From Sphingobium algorifonticola (lineage in GTDB: Bacteria; Pseudomonadota; Alphaproteobacteria; Sphingomonadales; Sphingomonadaceae), in contig NZ_RZUL01000002.1 of the NCBI RefSeq assembly GCF_004005485.1, positions 186,001-250,000 of the forward strand: a stretch of DNA of 64,000 nucleotides, in the 5' to 3' direction. Below, in pieces: positions 55,398 to 64,000 of this stretch. The position numbers and the translations under genes were made by a program. The notes under the pieces were generated by a model that ran no database searches, was not told the DNA's origin, and saw only the letters and a list, made by a program, of their open reading frames with translations. The first letter of the stretch is position 1; each line of letters opens with the position of its first letter.

Positions 55398-55712
55398 TCA
55401 ATCATCCTCATCATCGTCCGTGTCGCCCAATATGTCTTCCTCGTCGTCCATCATCGGCTCGCCGGCAAAGGCGCCGTTGTCGATACGGCCGCTGCGGACC
55501 ATCGCGTTCATGGTGTCGACCAGGTCGGGCGTGTCGTCGGGCATTACTGCGCCGCGGTCATCGCCGCCGCCGCGCTCGGTCTCGCCACCCGGCTCGGTGC
55601 CGCGATGCAGCGCGTCGGCGGCGACATCCTGCGCCTGTCCGTCGTCGCGCTGCTCGCTGTTGTCGGGGTCGGATATGTCGGTGGGGGGAGGCATATCGCG
55701 CGGCGCGGTCAT
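55398..55712 (-). CDS. Acidic hypothetical protein
   Basis: 104 residues, strongly acidic and probably disordered except for LVDTMNAMVRSGRIDNGAFA, with a tail of Asp/Glu (GDTDDDEDD). AAAGGA lies seven bases before the ATG. I recognise no domain; similar short acidic proteins are common in sphingomonads. Confidence 0.65.
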   Translation of the reverse strand: MTAPRDMPPPTDISDPDNSEQRDDGQAQDVAADALHRGTEPGGETERGGGDDRGAVMPDDTPDLVDTMNAMVRSGRIDNGAFAGEPMMDDEEDILGDTDDDEDD

Positions 55713-55907
55713 CGGACGGTCCTTTCAGCGGGGATCATGGCGGAGAAACGCCCCGCCGCCCCGGCCTGTTCCACGCTCTTGTGTCCGCCTCACAGGCCTC
55801 CAGCGGCAAGATGAACGCCGCCCGTCCGCCCGGTTATGTTGCGTTCATGCAACCACTGGTCGCACCGCCCGTTTGGCATCCATCGAGGATCAATGAGGAG
55901 ACACATC

Positions 55908-56207
55908 ATGAAAAGATTTCTGCTGGCCATCACAATGGCCGCCACCAGCCTGACCGCCGTTCCCGCCATGGCGCAGGGACAGGGCTGGCAGAACCGCAAC
56001 GCCCGCATCTATCGCGGCGGCGACGGTCGCTATTATTGCCGCCGCCAGGATGGCACCACTGGCCTCATCATCGGCGCGGCGGTCGGCGGTCTGCTCGGCA
56101 ATCGGATCGACAACGGCAATTCCAGCCTGCTGGGCACCTTGCTCGGCGCAGGCGGTGGCGCGTTGCTGGGTCGGGAAATCGATCGCGGTAATGTCCGCTG
56201 CCGCTGA
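55908..56207 (+). CDS. Glycine-zipper 2TM domain protein
   Basis: 99 residues: a signal peptide (1-23, ending AMAQG), RGGDGRYYCRRQDGTTG, then a glycine-zipper GLIIGAAVGGLLGNRIDNGN with a second glycine-rich segment LLGAGGGALLGREIDRG. Likely a periplasmic or outer-membrane-associated protein of the Rickettsia 17-kDa antigen type. GAGGAG precedes the ATG. Confidence 0.85.
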   Translation: MKRFLLAITMAATSLTAVPAMAQGQGWQNRNARIYRGGDGRYYCRRQDGTTGLIIGAAVGGLLGNRIDNGNSSLLGTLLGAGGGALLGREIDRGNVRCR

Positions 56208-56339
56208 GTTTGCGGTCTACCGGGCGGGCGGGCAGGGGATGTCCGCCCGCCGCACTTTAGACGTCTCTTGCGCCCGGCCCAATGGTTGCGGCACAAGGCG
56301 CAAGATGGCTAGCTGCAACGACATCGCCGGGGGGAATGC

Positions 56340-56720
56340 ATGACGGCAACGGAAAACTGGCTCTATGATCGGCATCCGGCGATGTTTCGCAGCAATCCGT
56401 TGCTGTTCATCCTGCTGCTGGTGTCCGTCATCGGCATCCCCGGCCTTGTCATCTGGTGGCTGAAAAGCATCAGCGAGCGGTTGGCCGTCAGCGACAGCGA
56501 AATATTGCTGGAACGCGGCCTGCTTTCCAAACAGCGTACGCAGCTTTCGCTCGCTTCCGTTCGCACCGTGCGCGTGACGCAAAGCGTGTTCCAGCGGATG
56601 TTCGGCATCGGCAATGTCGAGATTTTCAGCGCGGGCGATTATGCCGAAATCGCGATAAAGGGCATGCCCGATCCCAATCGCGTACGGGATCTGGCGGCGC
56701 GGCGAGAGGGGAAGCCCTGA
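56340..56720 (+). CDS. Bacterial PH-domain membrane protein (YdbS-like)
   Basis: 126 residues. Two closely spaced membrane helices (about 18-42) precede a bacterial pleckstrin-homology domain with LAVSDSEILLERGLLSKQRT, VRTVRVTQSVFQRMFGIGNV and EIFSAGDYAEIAIKGMPDP. Its function is unknown. It converges with the DUF486 gene. Confidence 0.82.
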   Translation: MTATENWLYDRHPAMFRSNPLLFILLLVSVIGIPGLVIWWLKSISERLAVSDSEILLERGLLSKQRTQLSLASVRTVRVTQSVFQRMFGIGNVEIFSAGDYAEIAIKGMPDPNRVRDLAARREGKP

Positions 56721-56733
56721 CCGGAATAGTGAT

Positions 56734-57069
56734 TCACTTCCCGACGAACAAAAACGCCACCGCCGCCATGATGCACGCGAAGGCGGCGCAGTGCCGCCAT
56801 CCCAGCGGCTCGCCCAGCACCGCGACCATGAACCCGGCAAACACGATCAGCGTGATCGCCTCCTGCGTGATCTTGAGCTGTGCGCCGCTCCATCCCTGCG
56901 CATAGCCGATGCGGTTGGCGGGCACCGCCAGACAATATTCGAACAGGGCGATCCCCCAGCTTATCAGGATAACGGCGATCAGCGGTTTTCCCGCGCCGCC
57001 TTTCAGATGCCAGTACCAGGCAATCGTCATCATGATGTTCGATCCGATCAGCAGGGCAACGGGCAGCAT
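56734..57069 (-). CDS. DUF486 / DMT-family small membrane protein
   Basis: 111 residues, four membrane helices. The start MLPVALLIGSNIMMTIAWYW and the motifs ISWGIALFEYCLAVPANRIG and LKITQEAITLIVFAGFMV are the DUF486 signature. AAAGGAT lies before the ATG at 57069. It resembles half of a drug/metabolite transporter and probably dimerises; substrate unknown. It is divergent from purA. Confidence 0.85.
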   Translation of the reverse strand: MLPVALLIGSNIMMTIAWYWHLKGGAGKPLIAVILISWGIALFEYCLAVPANRIGYAQGWSGAQLKITQEAITLIVFAGFMVAVLGEPLGWRHCAAFACIMAAVAFLFVGK

Positions 57070-57247
57070 GCGGTGATCCTTTGTGTCTGGCATCTGGGTC
57101 GGGCTTGCCGATATTCCAGCTTCGTCGCCCGGATGCAAAGCCGGCAATGGGGCAGCGTTGCGCAGAGCATTGCGATGTCGGCTTTTGAACCCTAGAGGGG
57201 CCGGGTCTTTTCCTGCCCTGGCAGGATTCCACCTTAAGGAACTGCAA

Positions 57248-58537
57248 GTGGCCAATGTGACCGTGATCGGTGCCCAATGGGGCGATGAGGGCAAGGGCAA
57301 GATCGTCGACTGGCTGGCCGAGCGCGCCGATGTCGTCGTGCGCTTTCAGGGCGGCCATAATGCCGGACATACGCTGGTAGTGGGCGAGAATGTGTACAAG
57401 CTCTCGCTGCTCCCTTCGGGCATCGTGCGCGGTACGCTGTCGGTCATCGGCAACGGTGTGGTGCTCGATCCGTGGCATTTCCGGGATGAAGTGGCGAAAC
57501 TGGCCGGACAGGGCGTCGTCATCACGCCGGACAATCTCCAGATCGCCGAAACCTGCCCGCTCATCCTGCCCCTGCATCGCGATCTCGACGGGCTGCGCGA
57601 GGATGCGAGCGGCGCGGGTAAGATCGGCACGACCCGGCGCGGCATCGGCCCCGCCTATGAGGACAAGGTGGGCCGTCGCGCGATCCGCGTGTGCGACTTG
57701 GCGCATCTGGACGATCTTGGCCCGCAGATCGATCGGCTGACGGCGCATCACGATGCGTTGCGCGCGGGCTTTGGCGAAGCGCCGATCGATCGCGACGCAC
57801 TGATGGCGCAGCTGCGCGAAGTGGCCGATTTCATTCTTCCTTATGCCCGGCCGGTCTGGCTGACGCTCAACACTGCGAAGGCACAGGGCAAGCGCATATT
57901 GTTCGAAGGGGCGCAGGGGGTGCTGCTCGATGTCGATCACGGCACCTATCCCTTCGTCACTTCGTCGAACACGATCGCCGGAACCGCGGCGGGCGGATCG
58001 GGCCTCGGCCCGTCGGCGGCGGGCTTCGTGCTGGGCATCGTGAAGGCCTATACCACGCGTGTCGGCTCAGGCCCGTTTCCGACCGAGCTGGAGGACGAGA
58101 CCGGCCAGCGGCTGGGCGAGCGCGGGCATGAGTTTGGAACCGTGACGGGCCGCAAGCGTCGCTGCGGCTGGTTCGATGCCGTGCTGGTGCGACAGTCGGT
58201 CGCCGTGTCCGGCATCACCGGCATCGCGCTGACGAAGCTCGACGTGCTCGACGGATTCGATACGCTCAACATCTGCACCGGCTATCGCATCGGCGACACG
58301 CATTATGACTATCTGCCCGCACACAGCCAGGATCAGGCGCGCGCCGTCCCGGTCTACGAAAGCATCGAGGGCTGGCACGACACCACGGCGGGCGCACGAA
58401 GCTGGGCCGAGCTTCCGGCCCAGGCGATCAAATATATCCGCCGGATAGAAGAGCTGATAGGCTGCCCCGTAACCTTGGTGTCGACGTCGCCGCAGCGGGA
58501 CGACACGATATTGGTCAGGGATCCGTTCGCGGACTGA
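57248..58537 (+). CDS. purA: Adenylosuccinate synthetase (GTG start)
   Basis: 429 residues. The GTP/IMP-site motif [20 protein letters not shown] at the N-terminus and [15 protein letters not shown] are diagnostic, with [20 protein letters not shown] in the middle. It makes adenylosuccinate from IMP and aspartate. The GTG at 57248 follows AAGGA; no ATG fits upstream of the conserved start. It ends overlapping the convergent FAD oxidoreductase gene by 23 bp. Confidence 0.97.
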   Translation: MANVTVIGAQWGDEGKGKIVDWLAERADVVVRFQGGHNAGHTLVVGENVYKLSLLPSGIVRGTLSVIGNGVVLDPWHFRDEVAKLAGQGVVITPDNLQIAETCPLILPLHRDLDGLREDASGAGKIGTTRRGIGPAYEDKVGRRAIRVCDLAHLDDLGPQIDRLTAHHDALRAGFGEAPIDRDALMAQLREVADFILPYARPVWLTLNTAKAQGKRILFEGAQGVLLDVDHGTYPFVTSSNTIAGTAAGGSGLGPSAAGFVLGIVKAYTTRVGSGPFPTELEDETGQRLGERGHEFGTVTGRKRRCGWFDAVLVRQSVAVSGITGIALTKLDVLDGFDTLNICTGYRIGDTHYDYLPAHSQDQARAVPVYESIEGWHDTTAGARSWAELPAQAIKYIRRIEELIGCPVTLVSTSPQRDDTILVRDPFAD

Positions 58538-59711
58538 CGGCAGGCACCGGCCGTTCGTAGAGTTCTGCGAGCAACGCCACCGACGCGAACGCCGCGCCGA
58601 TGTCCACCGTCTCGTTCGTGTCGTTGAAGCCGAAGCCGTCGTTCGGCCCCATGTCCTGCACGACGATGCCGTCGCGGCGCGCGAGCACGCTCACGCTCTT
58701 GTAGTTGAGGCCATAAGTGACGCCAGCCTGCGGGATCAGCCAGGCGATCTGGCCGCGCACCGGCACGATGCTCTCGTCCGCCCACAAGGCGCGTGCGCCA
58801 TAGCCGGTGCAGTTGATGATCGTCTTCTGCTTCAGGCGCGTCAATTCGGTCGGGCTGAAAAAAGTCACCGGCTCGATCCGCCCGCCCGCCATCAGAAAAT
58901 CTGCGGTCAACTGACGGGCGAGCATGGCGATGTTGAAGCTCATGCCGCTGTTGCGCATGACCGTTGGCGTGGGGAAAGGGTGGCTGCCGGGCGGCAGGAG
59001 CTGGCTGCGCGGGCTGATGTCCGCGATCCGATCGCCCATGTGCAGAAAGCCGGTGACTTCCTGCGCGCGATAGAAGCCGCGCGCCTGTTCGGGCGGCAGG
59101 TCCGACACGGTGTAGCGGTCGGTCCATTCGACCGGATCGCCGGGCGCGCCCAGATAGCTCTGGAACGTCGCGAAGGACCGCCGCGTCATCGCCTCCCACC
59201 GGTCCGCAAAACCGGCATCAACGGCATTGGCCATGGCGACGCGCGAATCGGGCGACCATGTGCCCGTTGCCCAGGCGGAGCGGACATTGGGGAACTGATC
59301 CTTCGTATAGATGGTGACACGCGCGCCTGCGCGCTGCGCCGTTAGCGCCGCGGTCAGGCCCAATGCGCCCGCGCCGATCACCGCAATGTCCCTGTCGCCT
59401 GCCTGCATCGCCAGGCGCACGGCGACTTCGGCCGAACCCCAGGACAGCGACCAGCCGCTGCCGCCATGGCCATAGTTATGGACGACCAGCTTGCGGCCCA
59501 CCCGCTCGCTTTCGATGCGTGGTCCCGCCGCGCGGAAGGGGCGCAGGCAGACGGTGGTGCGAAATATCCGGTCGGGCAGCGCGCGGATGGGGATGAGGGG
59601 CGGTACGGGATCGAACAGCGTCGATGCCCGGCCGACGCCGCCAAAGGGCAGGCCCGCCAGAGTGGCAAGGCCGCCGGTCAGCAAGCGGCGGCGACTGGTC
59701 TCATGCAGCAT
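58515..59711 (-). CDS. Tat-exported FAD-dependent oxidoreductase (D-amino-acid-oxidase family)
   Basis: 398 residues. The N-terminus has a twin-arginine signal ([20 protein letters not shown]). The dinucleotide fold follows at about residue 118 ([20 protein letters not shown]), and C-terminal [20 protein letters not shown] fits the DAO fold. [15 protein letters not shown], usually near the C-terminus of D-amino-acid oxidases, occurs before the FAD motif here, suggesting a rearranged domain order. AAGGAG precedes the ATG. Confidence 0.85.
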   Translation of the reverse strand: MLHETSRRRLLTGGLATLAGLPFGGVGRASTLFDPVPPLIPIRALPDRIFRTTVCLRPFRAAGPRIESERVGRKLVVHNYGHGGSGWSLSWGSAEVAVRLAMQAGDRDIAVIGAGALGLTAALTAQRAGARVTIYTKDQFPNVRSAWATGTWSPDSRVAMANAVDAGFADRWEAMTRRSFATFQSYLGAPGDPVEWTDRYTVSDLPPEQARGFYRAQEVTGFLHMGDRIADISPRSQLLPPGSHPFPTPTVMRNSGMSFNIAMLARQLTADFLMAGGRIEPVTFFSPTELTRLKQKTIINCTGYGARALWADESIVPVRGQIAWLIPQAGVTYGLNYKSVSVLARRDGIVVQDMGPNDGFGFNDTNETVDIGAAFASVALLAELYERPVPAVSPRTDP

Positions 59712-59767
59712 GGACACTCCTTCACGCTCCCCATGATGGACGAACAAGGTGCGGGTTTTCCGCCAGC

Positions 59768-60886
59768 CTAGCCGGTCAGCCCCAGCAGCACGAGCAGGAC
59801 TGCGAAGATCGCGAGCACGATGAAAGTGAAGTTGAGGAGGAAGAACAGGCGCACCGCCGCGCCCGTCCGCGAAAGGGCATAAGTGCCGCGCAACTGCTTG
59901 TACATATGGATGGGCGGCAGCACGATCAGCGCGAACGTGGCCGTGCCCGATGGTACGCCGAGCACGATGACCAACGTCGTCGCCACGATCAGCAGCAGCA
60001 TGAAGCTGATCGAATAAGTCGCGAAAATGGCATGGTCATACAGGTGGATGTCCCGTCGCCAGAAAAACAGCAACCACAGGAACGGGATGCTGAGCGGAAT
60101 GAGCGCCCAACTATATTTATAGCCATTGGACTTGAGCTTGTAGATCAGCAGGCTCGGGTTGCTGCTGGCTTTCAGGAGTCCGTTCTTGACGGCCGTATTC
60201 AGCTGTTCATTGCCCAGCTCGACCTGGAAATTGTCGGCTTTCAGGACTTCGCCGCTGCTTTTCGTCTGGATGAGGCCGTTCATGTCTCCGGCCAGCAAAA
60301 GCTCCAGACGGCGCTTCTCGTCCGTAAGCTCGGCACGTTCCTTTGTCAGTTTTGCCTGCGTATCCTTGCTTGTCGCCGGGCTGCGTTGCAAGCGGTCGAT
60401 CGTCTTCAGCCGCTCGTCGGCGACCTTGACCTCCTTCTGAAGGCCGCTTTTCATGTCGCCGGTGCTGTTCGATCCGGTGTTGAGCAAGGCGCCGCCGGTA
60501 TAGGAAAAGACCGCGAAAGTCAGGAACACGCAGAAGAGAAACAGCGCCATCGGCGAGACGAAACTGGCCCGTTGCCCGTCGATGTAGCGACGCGTCAGGC
60601 GGCCGGGGCGAAAAACCAGCTCGGGCAAGGTCCGCCAGATCTTCCCCTCGAAATGGAAGACGCCATGCAATATGTCGTGGCCCAGCGACCCCAGGCTGCG
60701 ATGGAGATGCGCGGCCTGCCCGCACTGCGCGCAAAAGGTCCCGGTAAGTGCCGCGCCGCAATTGGCGCAGGCCCCATGGCCCTGCGCGCTCTTGCCGTGC
60801 GCTCCGTCGCGGCTTTCCCGTTCCACAGCGCCCGCGATGACCCCGCCGGTCAGTGCGTCGCCTGCTGCCTCGATTTCCCCCGACAT
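59768..60886 (-). CDS. DUF3667 zinc-ribbon membrane protein
   Basis: 372 residues. A zinc ribbon (CANCGAALTGTFCAQCGQ) is followed by the DUF3667 block with LPELVFRPGRLTRRYIDGQR, a membrane helix, a charged coiled coil (about 155-225) and four C-terminal membrane helices. Function unknown; common in Sphingomonadales and Caulobacterales. It is divergent from proA. Confidence 0.82.
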   Translation of the reverse strand: MSGEIEAAGDALTGGVIAGAVERESRDGAHGKSAQGHGACANCGAALTGTFCAQCGQAAHLHRSLGSLGHDILHGVFHFEGKIWRTLPELVFRPGRLTRRYIDGQRASFVSPMALFLFCVFLTFAVFSYTGGALLNTGSNSTGDMKSGLQKEVKVADERLKTIDRLQRSPATSKDTQAKLTKERAELTDEKRRLELLLAGDMNGLIQTKSSGEVLKADNFQVELGNEQLNTAVKNGLLKASSNPSLLIYKLKSNGYKYSWALIPLSIPFLWLLFFWRRDIHLYDHAIFATYSISFMLLLIVATTLVIVLGVPSGTATFALIVLPPIHMYKQLRGTYALSRTGAAVRLFFLLNFTFIVLAIFAVLLVLLGLTG

Positions 60887-60993
60887 GGCCAAAACCTATC
60901 ATGCGGCGGAGGCTTGGCAACGGCTTTATTGTTACACTACACCGCTGTTGCGAGACTTTTCCTGCGGCCCTTTTTCATGATAGGCAGCGCATC

Positions 60994-62259
60994 ATGAACG
61001 ATCTGACCCAGACTCCCGAAATGCTGATCGCCAACCTTGGCGCGCGCGCGCGCAAGGCGTCCGCGCTGCTGGCCCAGGTCAGCGACGCACAAAAGGCGCA
61101 GGCGCTGACGCTTGCCGCACAGGCCCTGCGCGATGCCGCCCCGGCGATTGCCGCAGCCAATGCGCGCGACATGGAAAATGCCGCCGCCAACGGCCTGTCG
61201 CCCGCGATGCTCGACCGGCTTCGGCTGGACGCAGGCCGCATTGCCGCCACCGCCGACGGCGTCGATCAGGTCGCAAGCCTCCCCAATCCGCTCGGCAGCA
61301 TCATTGATCGCAGCGAACGGCCCAACGGGCTGGTGCTGGAACGGGTGCGCGTGCCGCTCGGCGTGATCGGCATCATTTATGAAAGCCGCCCGAATGTGAC
61401 GGCCGACGCGGCTGCGCTCTGCCTGCGCGCGGGCAATGCCGTCATCCTGCGCGGCGGCAGCGAAGCGGTCGAGAGCAATCGCGCGATTCACGCCGCCATG
61501 CTTTCGGGCATCGTCGCGGCGGGCCTGCCTGCCGATGCGGTACAGATCGTGCCGACGACCGATCGCGCGGCGGTCGGCGCGCTGCTCAAGGCGGCGCAGT
61601 TCGTCGATCTCATCATTCCGCGCGGCGGCAAGAGCCTGGTCGCCCGCGTGCAGGAGGAAGCGCGCGTTCCCGTGCTCGCGCATCTTGACGGCATCAACCA
61701 CAGCTATGTCGATGCCGCTGCCGATGCCGACATGGCTTGCGCGCTGGTCGTCAATGCGAAGATGCGGCGCACCGGCATCTGCGGCGCCACCGAAACCGTG
61801 CTGATCGACCGCGCCTTTCCGGCGGCGGCGCGGGTGGTCGCGGCGCTGCTCGACGCCGGATGCGCGGTGCGCGGCGATGCCGATGTGCAGGCGCTCGACA
61901 ATCGGGTGACGGCGGCGCGCGAAGAGGATTGGGACACCGAATATCTCGACGCCATCGTCTCCGTCCGCATGGTCGATGGCCTGGATGACGCGCTCGATCA
62001 CATCGCCGCACATGGCAGCCACCATACCGACGCGATCATCACGCAGGATGGCGAGCGCGCGGAACGCTTCCTCAATGCCGTCGATAGCGCCATCGTCATG
62101 TGGAACGCCTCCACGCAGTTTGCCGACGGTGGCGAGTTCGGCCTGGGGGCGGAGATCGGCATATCGACCGGCCGCCTGCATGCCCGCGGCCCGGTCGCGC
62201 TGGAAGGGCTGACGACCTACAAATGGCTGGTCCGCGGCATGGGACAGGCGCGCCCCTGA
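60994..62259 (+). CDS. proA: Glutamate-5-semialdehyde dehydrogenase
   Basis: 421 residues of the aldehyde dehydrogenase fold. It has VPLGVIGIIYESRPNVTADA, the NADP site VILRGGSEAVESN, IPRGGKSLVARVQEEARVPV and the catalytic Cys in RRTGICGATETVLID. It reduces gamma-glutamyl phosphate in proline synthesis. No proB is adjacent. Confidence 0.97.
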   Translation: MNDLTQTPEMLIANLGARARKASALLAQVSDAQKAQALTLAAQALRDAAPAIAAANARDMENAAANGLSPAMLDRLRLDAGRIAATADGVDQVASLPNPLGSIIDRSERPNGLVLERVRVPLGVIGIIYESRPNVTADAAALCLRAGNAVILRGGSEAVESNRAIHAAMLSGIVAAGLPADAVQIVPTTDRAAVGALLKAAQFVDLIIPRGGKSLVARVQEEARVPVLAHLDGINHSYVDAAADADMACALVVNAKMRRTGICGATETVLIDRAFPAAARVVAALLDAGCAVRGDADVQALDNRVTAAREEDWDTEYLDAIVSVRMVDGLDDALDHIAAHGSHHTDAIITQDGERAERFLNAVDSAIVMWNASTQFADGGEFGLGAEIGISTGRLHARGPVALEGLTTYKWLVRGMGQARP

Positions 62260-62337
62260 CGGCTCCCGGGGTGTAAATGGGGCGCTGACTTCCTATCTGA
62301 CAGGCAGCGTCCCCGCATCCCCCTCGGAGATTTCCCT

Positions 62338-63378
62338 ATGCGCTACAACCGCTTTGGCCGCACTGGCCTGTTCGTGTCCGAACTGTGCCTTGGCACCATG
62401 ACCTTTGGCGGTGCCGAAGGCAGCATGTGGGGCAATATCGGCCGCCTGCAACTCGATGATGCCAAGGGGATCGTGAAGGCAGCGGTCGATGCGGGCATCA
62501 ACTTCATCGATACCGCCAATGTTTATGGCAATGGTGCCTCCGAACAGATTCTGGGTGAAGCGATCACCGCGCTGGGTCTCAATCGTCAGGAACTGGTCAT
62601 CGCGACGAAGGCGTTCGGGCCGATGGGCGAAGGGCCCAACAGTCGGGGCAACTCGCGCTATCACATCATGGATCAGGTGAAGGCCAGCCTGAAGCGTCTG
62701 GGCACCGATCATATCGATCTGTATCAGATTCACGGCTGGGACGCTGCAACGCCGATGGAGGAGACCATCCGCGCGCTCGACGATCTCGTGCGGCAGGGGC
62801 ATGTCCGCTATGTCGGCGTCAGCAACTGGCCGGCTTGGGCGGTTGCCAAGGCGCTGGGCATTTCCGAACGTCTCAATGCGGCGCGCTTTGAAAGCGTGCA
62901 GGCGTACTACAGTATCGCAGGGCGCGATCTTGAACGTGAACTCGTGCCGATGATGCAATCCGAACAGGTGGGCCTGATGGTCTGGTCGCCGCTCGCTGGT
63001 GGCCTGCTGTCCGGCAAATACAGCCGCGACGGCGCAGGCGATGGGCGGCGCGACGCGTTCGATTTTCCGCCCGTGAACAAGGACAAGGCGTTCGACGTGA
63101 TCGATGCGATGCGCGTGATCGCCGATGCGCGCGGGGTCTCTGTGGCGCAGATCGCGCTCGCCTGGCTGCTGCACCGGCCGGTCGTGACCAGCGTGATCGT
63201 GGGCGCCAAGCGGGTGGAGCAGTTGACCGATAATATCGGCGCTACCACCCTTGTTCTGACGGCGGAGGAGATCGCAACGCTGGATGCCGTCAGCGCACTG
63301 ACGGCGGAATATCCCGGCTGGATGCTGGAAACGCAGGGTAAATATCGCGCCGACCAGCTTCATCCCGCCCCGCGCTGA
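62338..63378 (+). CDS. Aldo/keto reductase
   Basis: 346 residues. It starts MRYNRFGRTGLFVSELCLGT; tetrad residues are Asp and Tyr in FIDTANVYGNGASE, Lys in VIATKAFG and His in LYQIHGWD. SVIVGAKRVEQLTDN is the NADP-binding end. It is of the YajO/Tas-like group, distinct from the aldo/keto reductase in the sulfosugar operon. GGAG precedes the ATG. Substrate unknown. Confidence 0.88.
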   Translation: MRYNRFGRTGLFVSELCLGTMTFGGAEGSMWGNIGRLQLDDAKGIVKAAVDAGINFIDTANVYGNGASEQILGEAITALGLNRQELVIATKAFGPMGEGPNSRGNSRYHIMDQVKASLKRLGTDHIDLYQIHGWDAATPMEETIRALDDLVRQGHVRYVGVSNWPAWAVAKALGISERLNAARFESVQAYYSIAGRDLERELVPMMQSEQVGLMVWSPLAGGLLSGKYSRDGAGDGRRDAFDFPPVNKDKAFDVIDAMRVIADARGVSVAQIALAWLLHRPVVTSVIVGAKRVEQLTDNIGATTLVLTAEEIATLDAVSALTAEYPGWMLETQGKYRADQLHPAPR

Positions 63379-63532
63379 ACGGTTCGCGCTTGATCCTGCA
63401 CGCCTGTCGCAATATCGGTAGGGGCGCGGGGCAAAGCGACCTCCCGCATATAAGTGCGTCTCTCCTGCCGGAAGGCGCGCTCAAGCGTTGCTCTTTTCCG
63501 CCCGCTGGCCCGCGCCTTCGGGTGCAGGGAGC

Positions 63533-64000
63533 ATGTCTATGCAACTGGTCCAGCCCAGCTTTCCCCAATTCCTGTCCGTCTTCACGCGTATCGGTTGCCT
63601 CAGCTTTGGCGGCCCCGCCGGGCAGATCGCGCTGATGCACCGTGAACTGATCGACGAGCGGCAATGGGTGGAGGAAGGCGCGTTCCTCCGCGCCCTCAAT
63701 TTCTGCCATCTGCTGCCGGGGCCGGAGGCGCAGCAGCTTGCGACCTATATCGGCTGGCGGATGTTCGGCGTGCGCGGCGGTCTGGCGGCGGGTCTGCTGT
63801 TCATCGTGCCGGGCGCGCTGGTGATGCTGGCGCTGTCGCTGCTCTATGTGCAGGCGACCGGCCTGTCGGGGTTCGAGGCGGCGATGGCCGGGGTGAAGGC
63901 GGCGGTCATCGCCATCGTGCTTCAGGCGCTGCTGCGGATTGCGAAGCGCGCGCTCAAGACGCGAGCTCAGCACTGGCTGGCGGTCGCGGCCTTCGTTGCG
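63533..64000 (+). CDS. Chromate transporter family protein ChrA, 5' part
   Basis: 156 codons to the window edge. The start is SMQLVQPSFPQFLSVF, then TRIGCLSFGGPAGQIALMHR, ALNFCHLLPGPEAQQLATYI and GVRGGLAAGLLFIVPGALVM, the N-terminal CHR domain of long ChrA proteins that expel chromate. AGGGAG precedes the ATG at 63533. Many family members have no proven substrate. The gene continues past the window. Confidence 0.88.
   Translation, partial: MSMQLVQPSFPQFLSVFTRIGCLSFGGPAGQIALMHRELIDERQWVEEGAFLRALNFCHLLPGPEAQQLATYIGWRMFGVRGGLAAGLLFIVPGALVMLALSLLYVQATGLSGFEAAMAGVKAAVIAIVLQALLRIAKRALKTRAQHWLAVAAFVA

Noticed and set aside
62338..63378. Second aldo/keto reductase as part of the sulfosugar pathway
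   Set aside because: It lies 13 kb away, in its own unit between proA and a chromate transporter gene, with no shared regulatory signal.

Overview
The window reads as a chromosomal segment of a GC-rich alphaproteobacterium of the order Sphingomonadales (Sphingomonas, Sphingobium, Novosphingobium or a relative). The basis is the core gene content, the TonB-dependent receptors, the very tight ATGA and TGATG gene overlaps, and several families of dispersed GC-rich palindromic repeats of a kind I associate with sphingomonads. No phage, integrase or IS element is visible.

Layout. 1-5.6 kb: tail of an unknown gene, an NADP-dependent oxidoreductase, tRNA-Ala(CGC), an ABC1/UbiB-type kinase, a NUDIX hydrolase, an extensin-like protein and a lipoprotein PQQ-type sugar dehydrogenase. 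5.8-18.6 kb: the translation operon rimP-nusA-ylxR-infB-rbfA-truB-rpsO, then pnp. It is interrupted by a toxin-antitoxin (TA) pair between infB and rbfA, and by a small membrane protein, a vapBC pair, tdk and an acetyltransferase between rbfA and truB. 18.7-31 kb: a HisKA_2 histidine kinase, bamD, recN, ligA, a DUF2459 protein, a TonB receptor, prmA, an SDR and a soluble globin-like chemoreceptor. 31.1-35 kb: sdhCDA with no sdhB behind it; two opposite-strand TA pairs (stbD/relE-like and mazEF-like) occupy that spot.

35-49.1 kb is the most interesting part, a putative sulfoquinovose (SQ) or sulfoquinovosyl-glycerol utilisation locus. It has glpD, a YeiH-type putative sulfate/sulfite exporter, an ExuT-like MFS transporter and a TonB receptor. 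Divergent from the receptor runs a tight operon: a GH31 enzyme with the Arg/Trp/Tyr sulfonate-binding residues of sulfoquinovosidase, a LacI regulator, an aldo/keto reductase and an SsuD/SmoC-type flavin-dependent sulfonate monooxygenase; glpK follows. Together they could import the sulfoglycolipid head group, hydrolyse it, oxidise SQ to sulfite plus 6-oxo-glucose, reduce that to glucose, export the sulfite and send the glycerol through GlpK and GlpD. No flavin reductase is seen.

49.4-53.4 kb: nrdA and nrdB, preceded by two NrdR-box-like sites 33 bp apart and separated by a small DNA-binding-like gene and a coiled-coil gene. 53.4-55.2 kb: an AT-richer island with a GrlR-like protein, an MT-A70 adenine methyltransferase and a BglII-like restriction endonuclease. 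55.4-64 kb: small hypothetical and membrane proteins, purA, a Tat-exported FAD oxidoreductase, a DUF3667 protein, proA, an aldo/keto reductase and the start of a chromate transporter gene that leaves the window.
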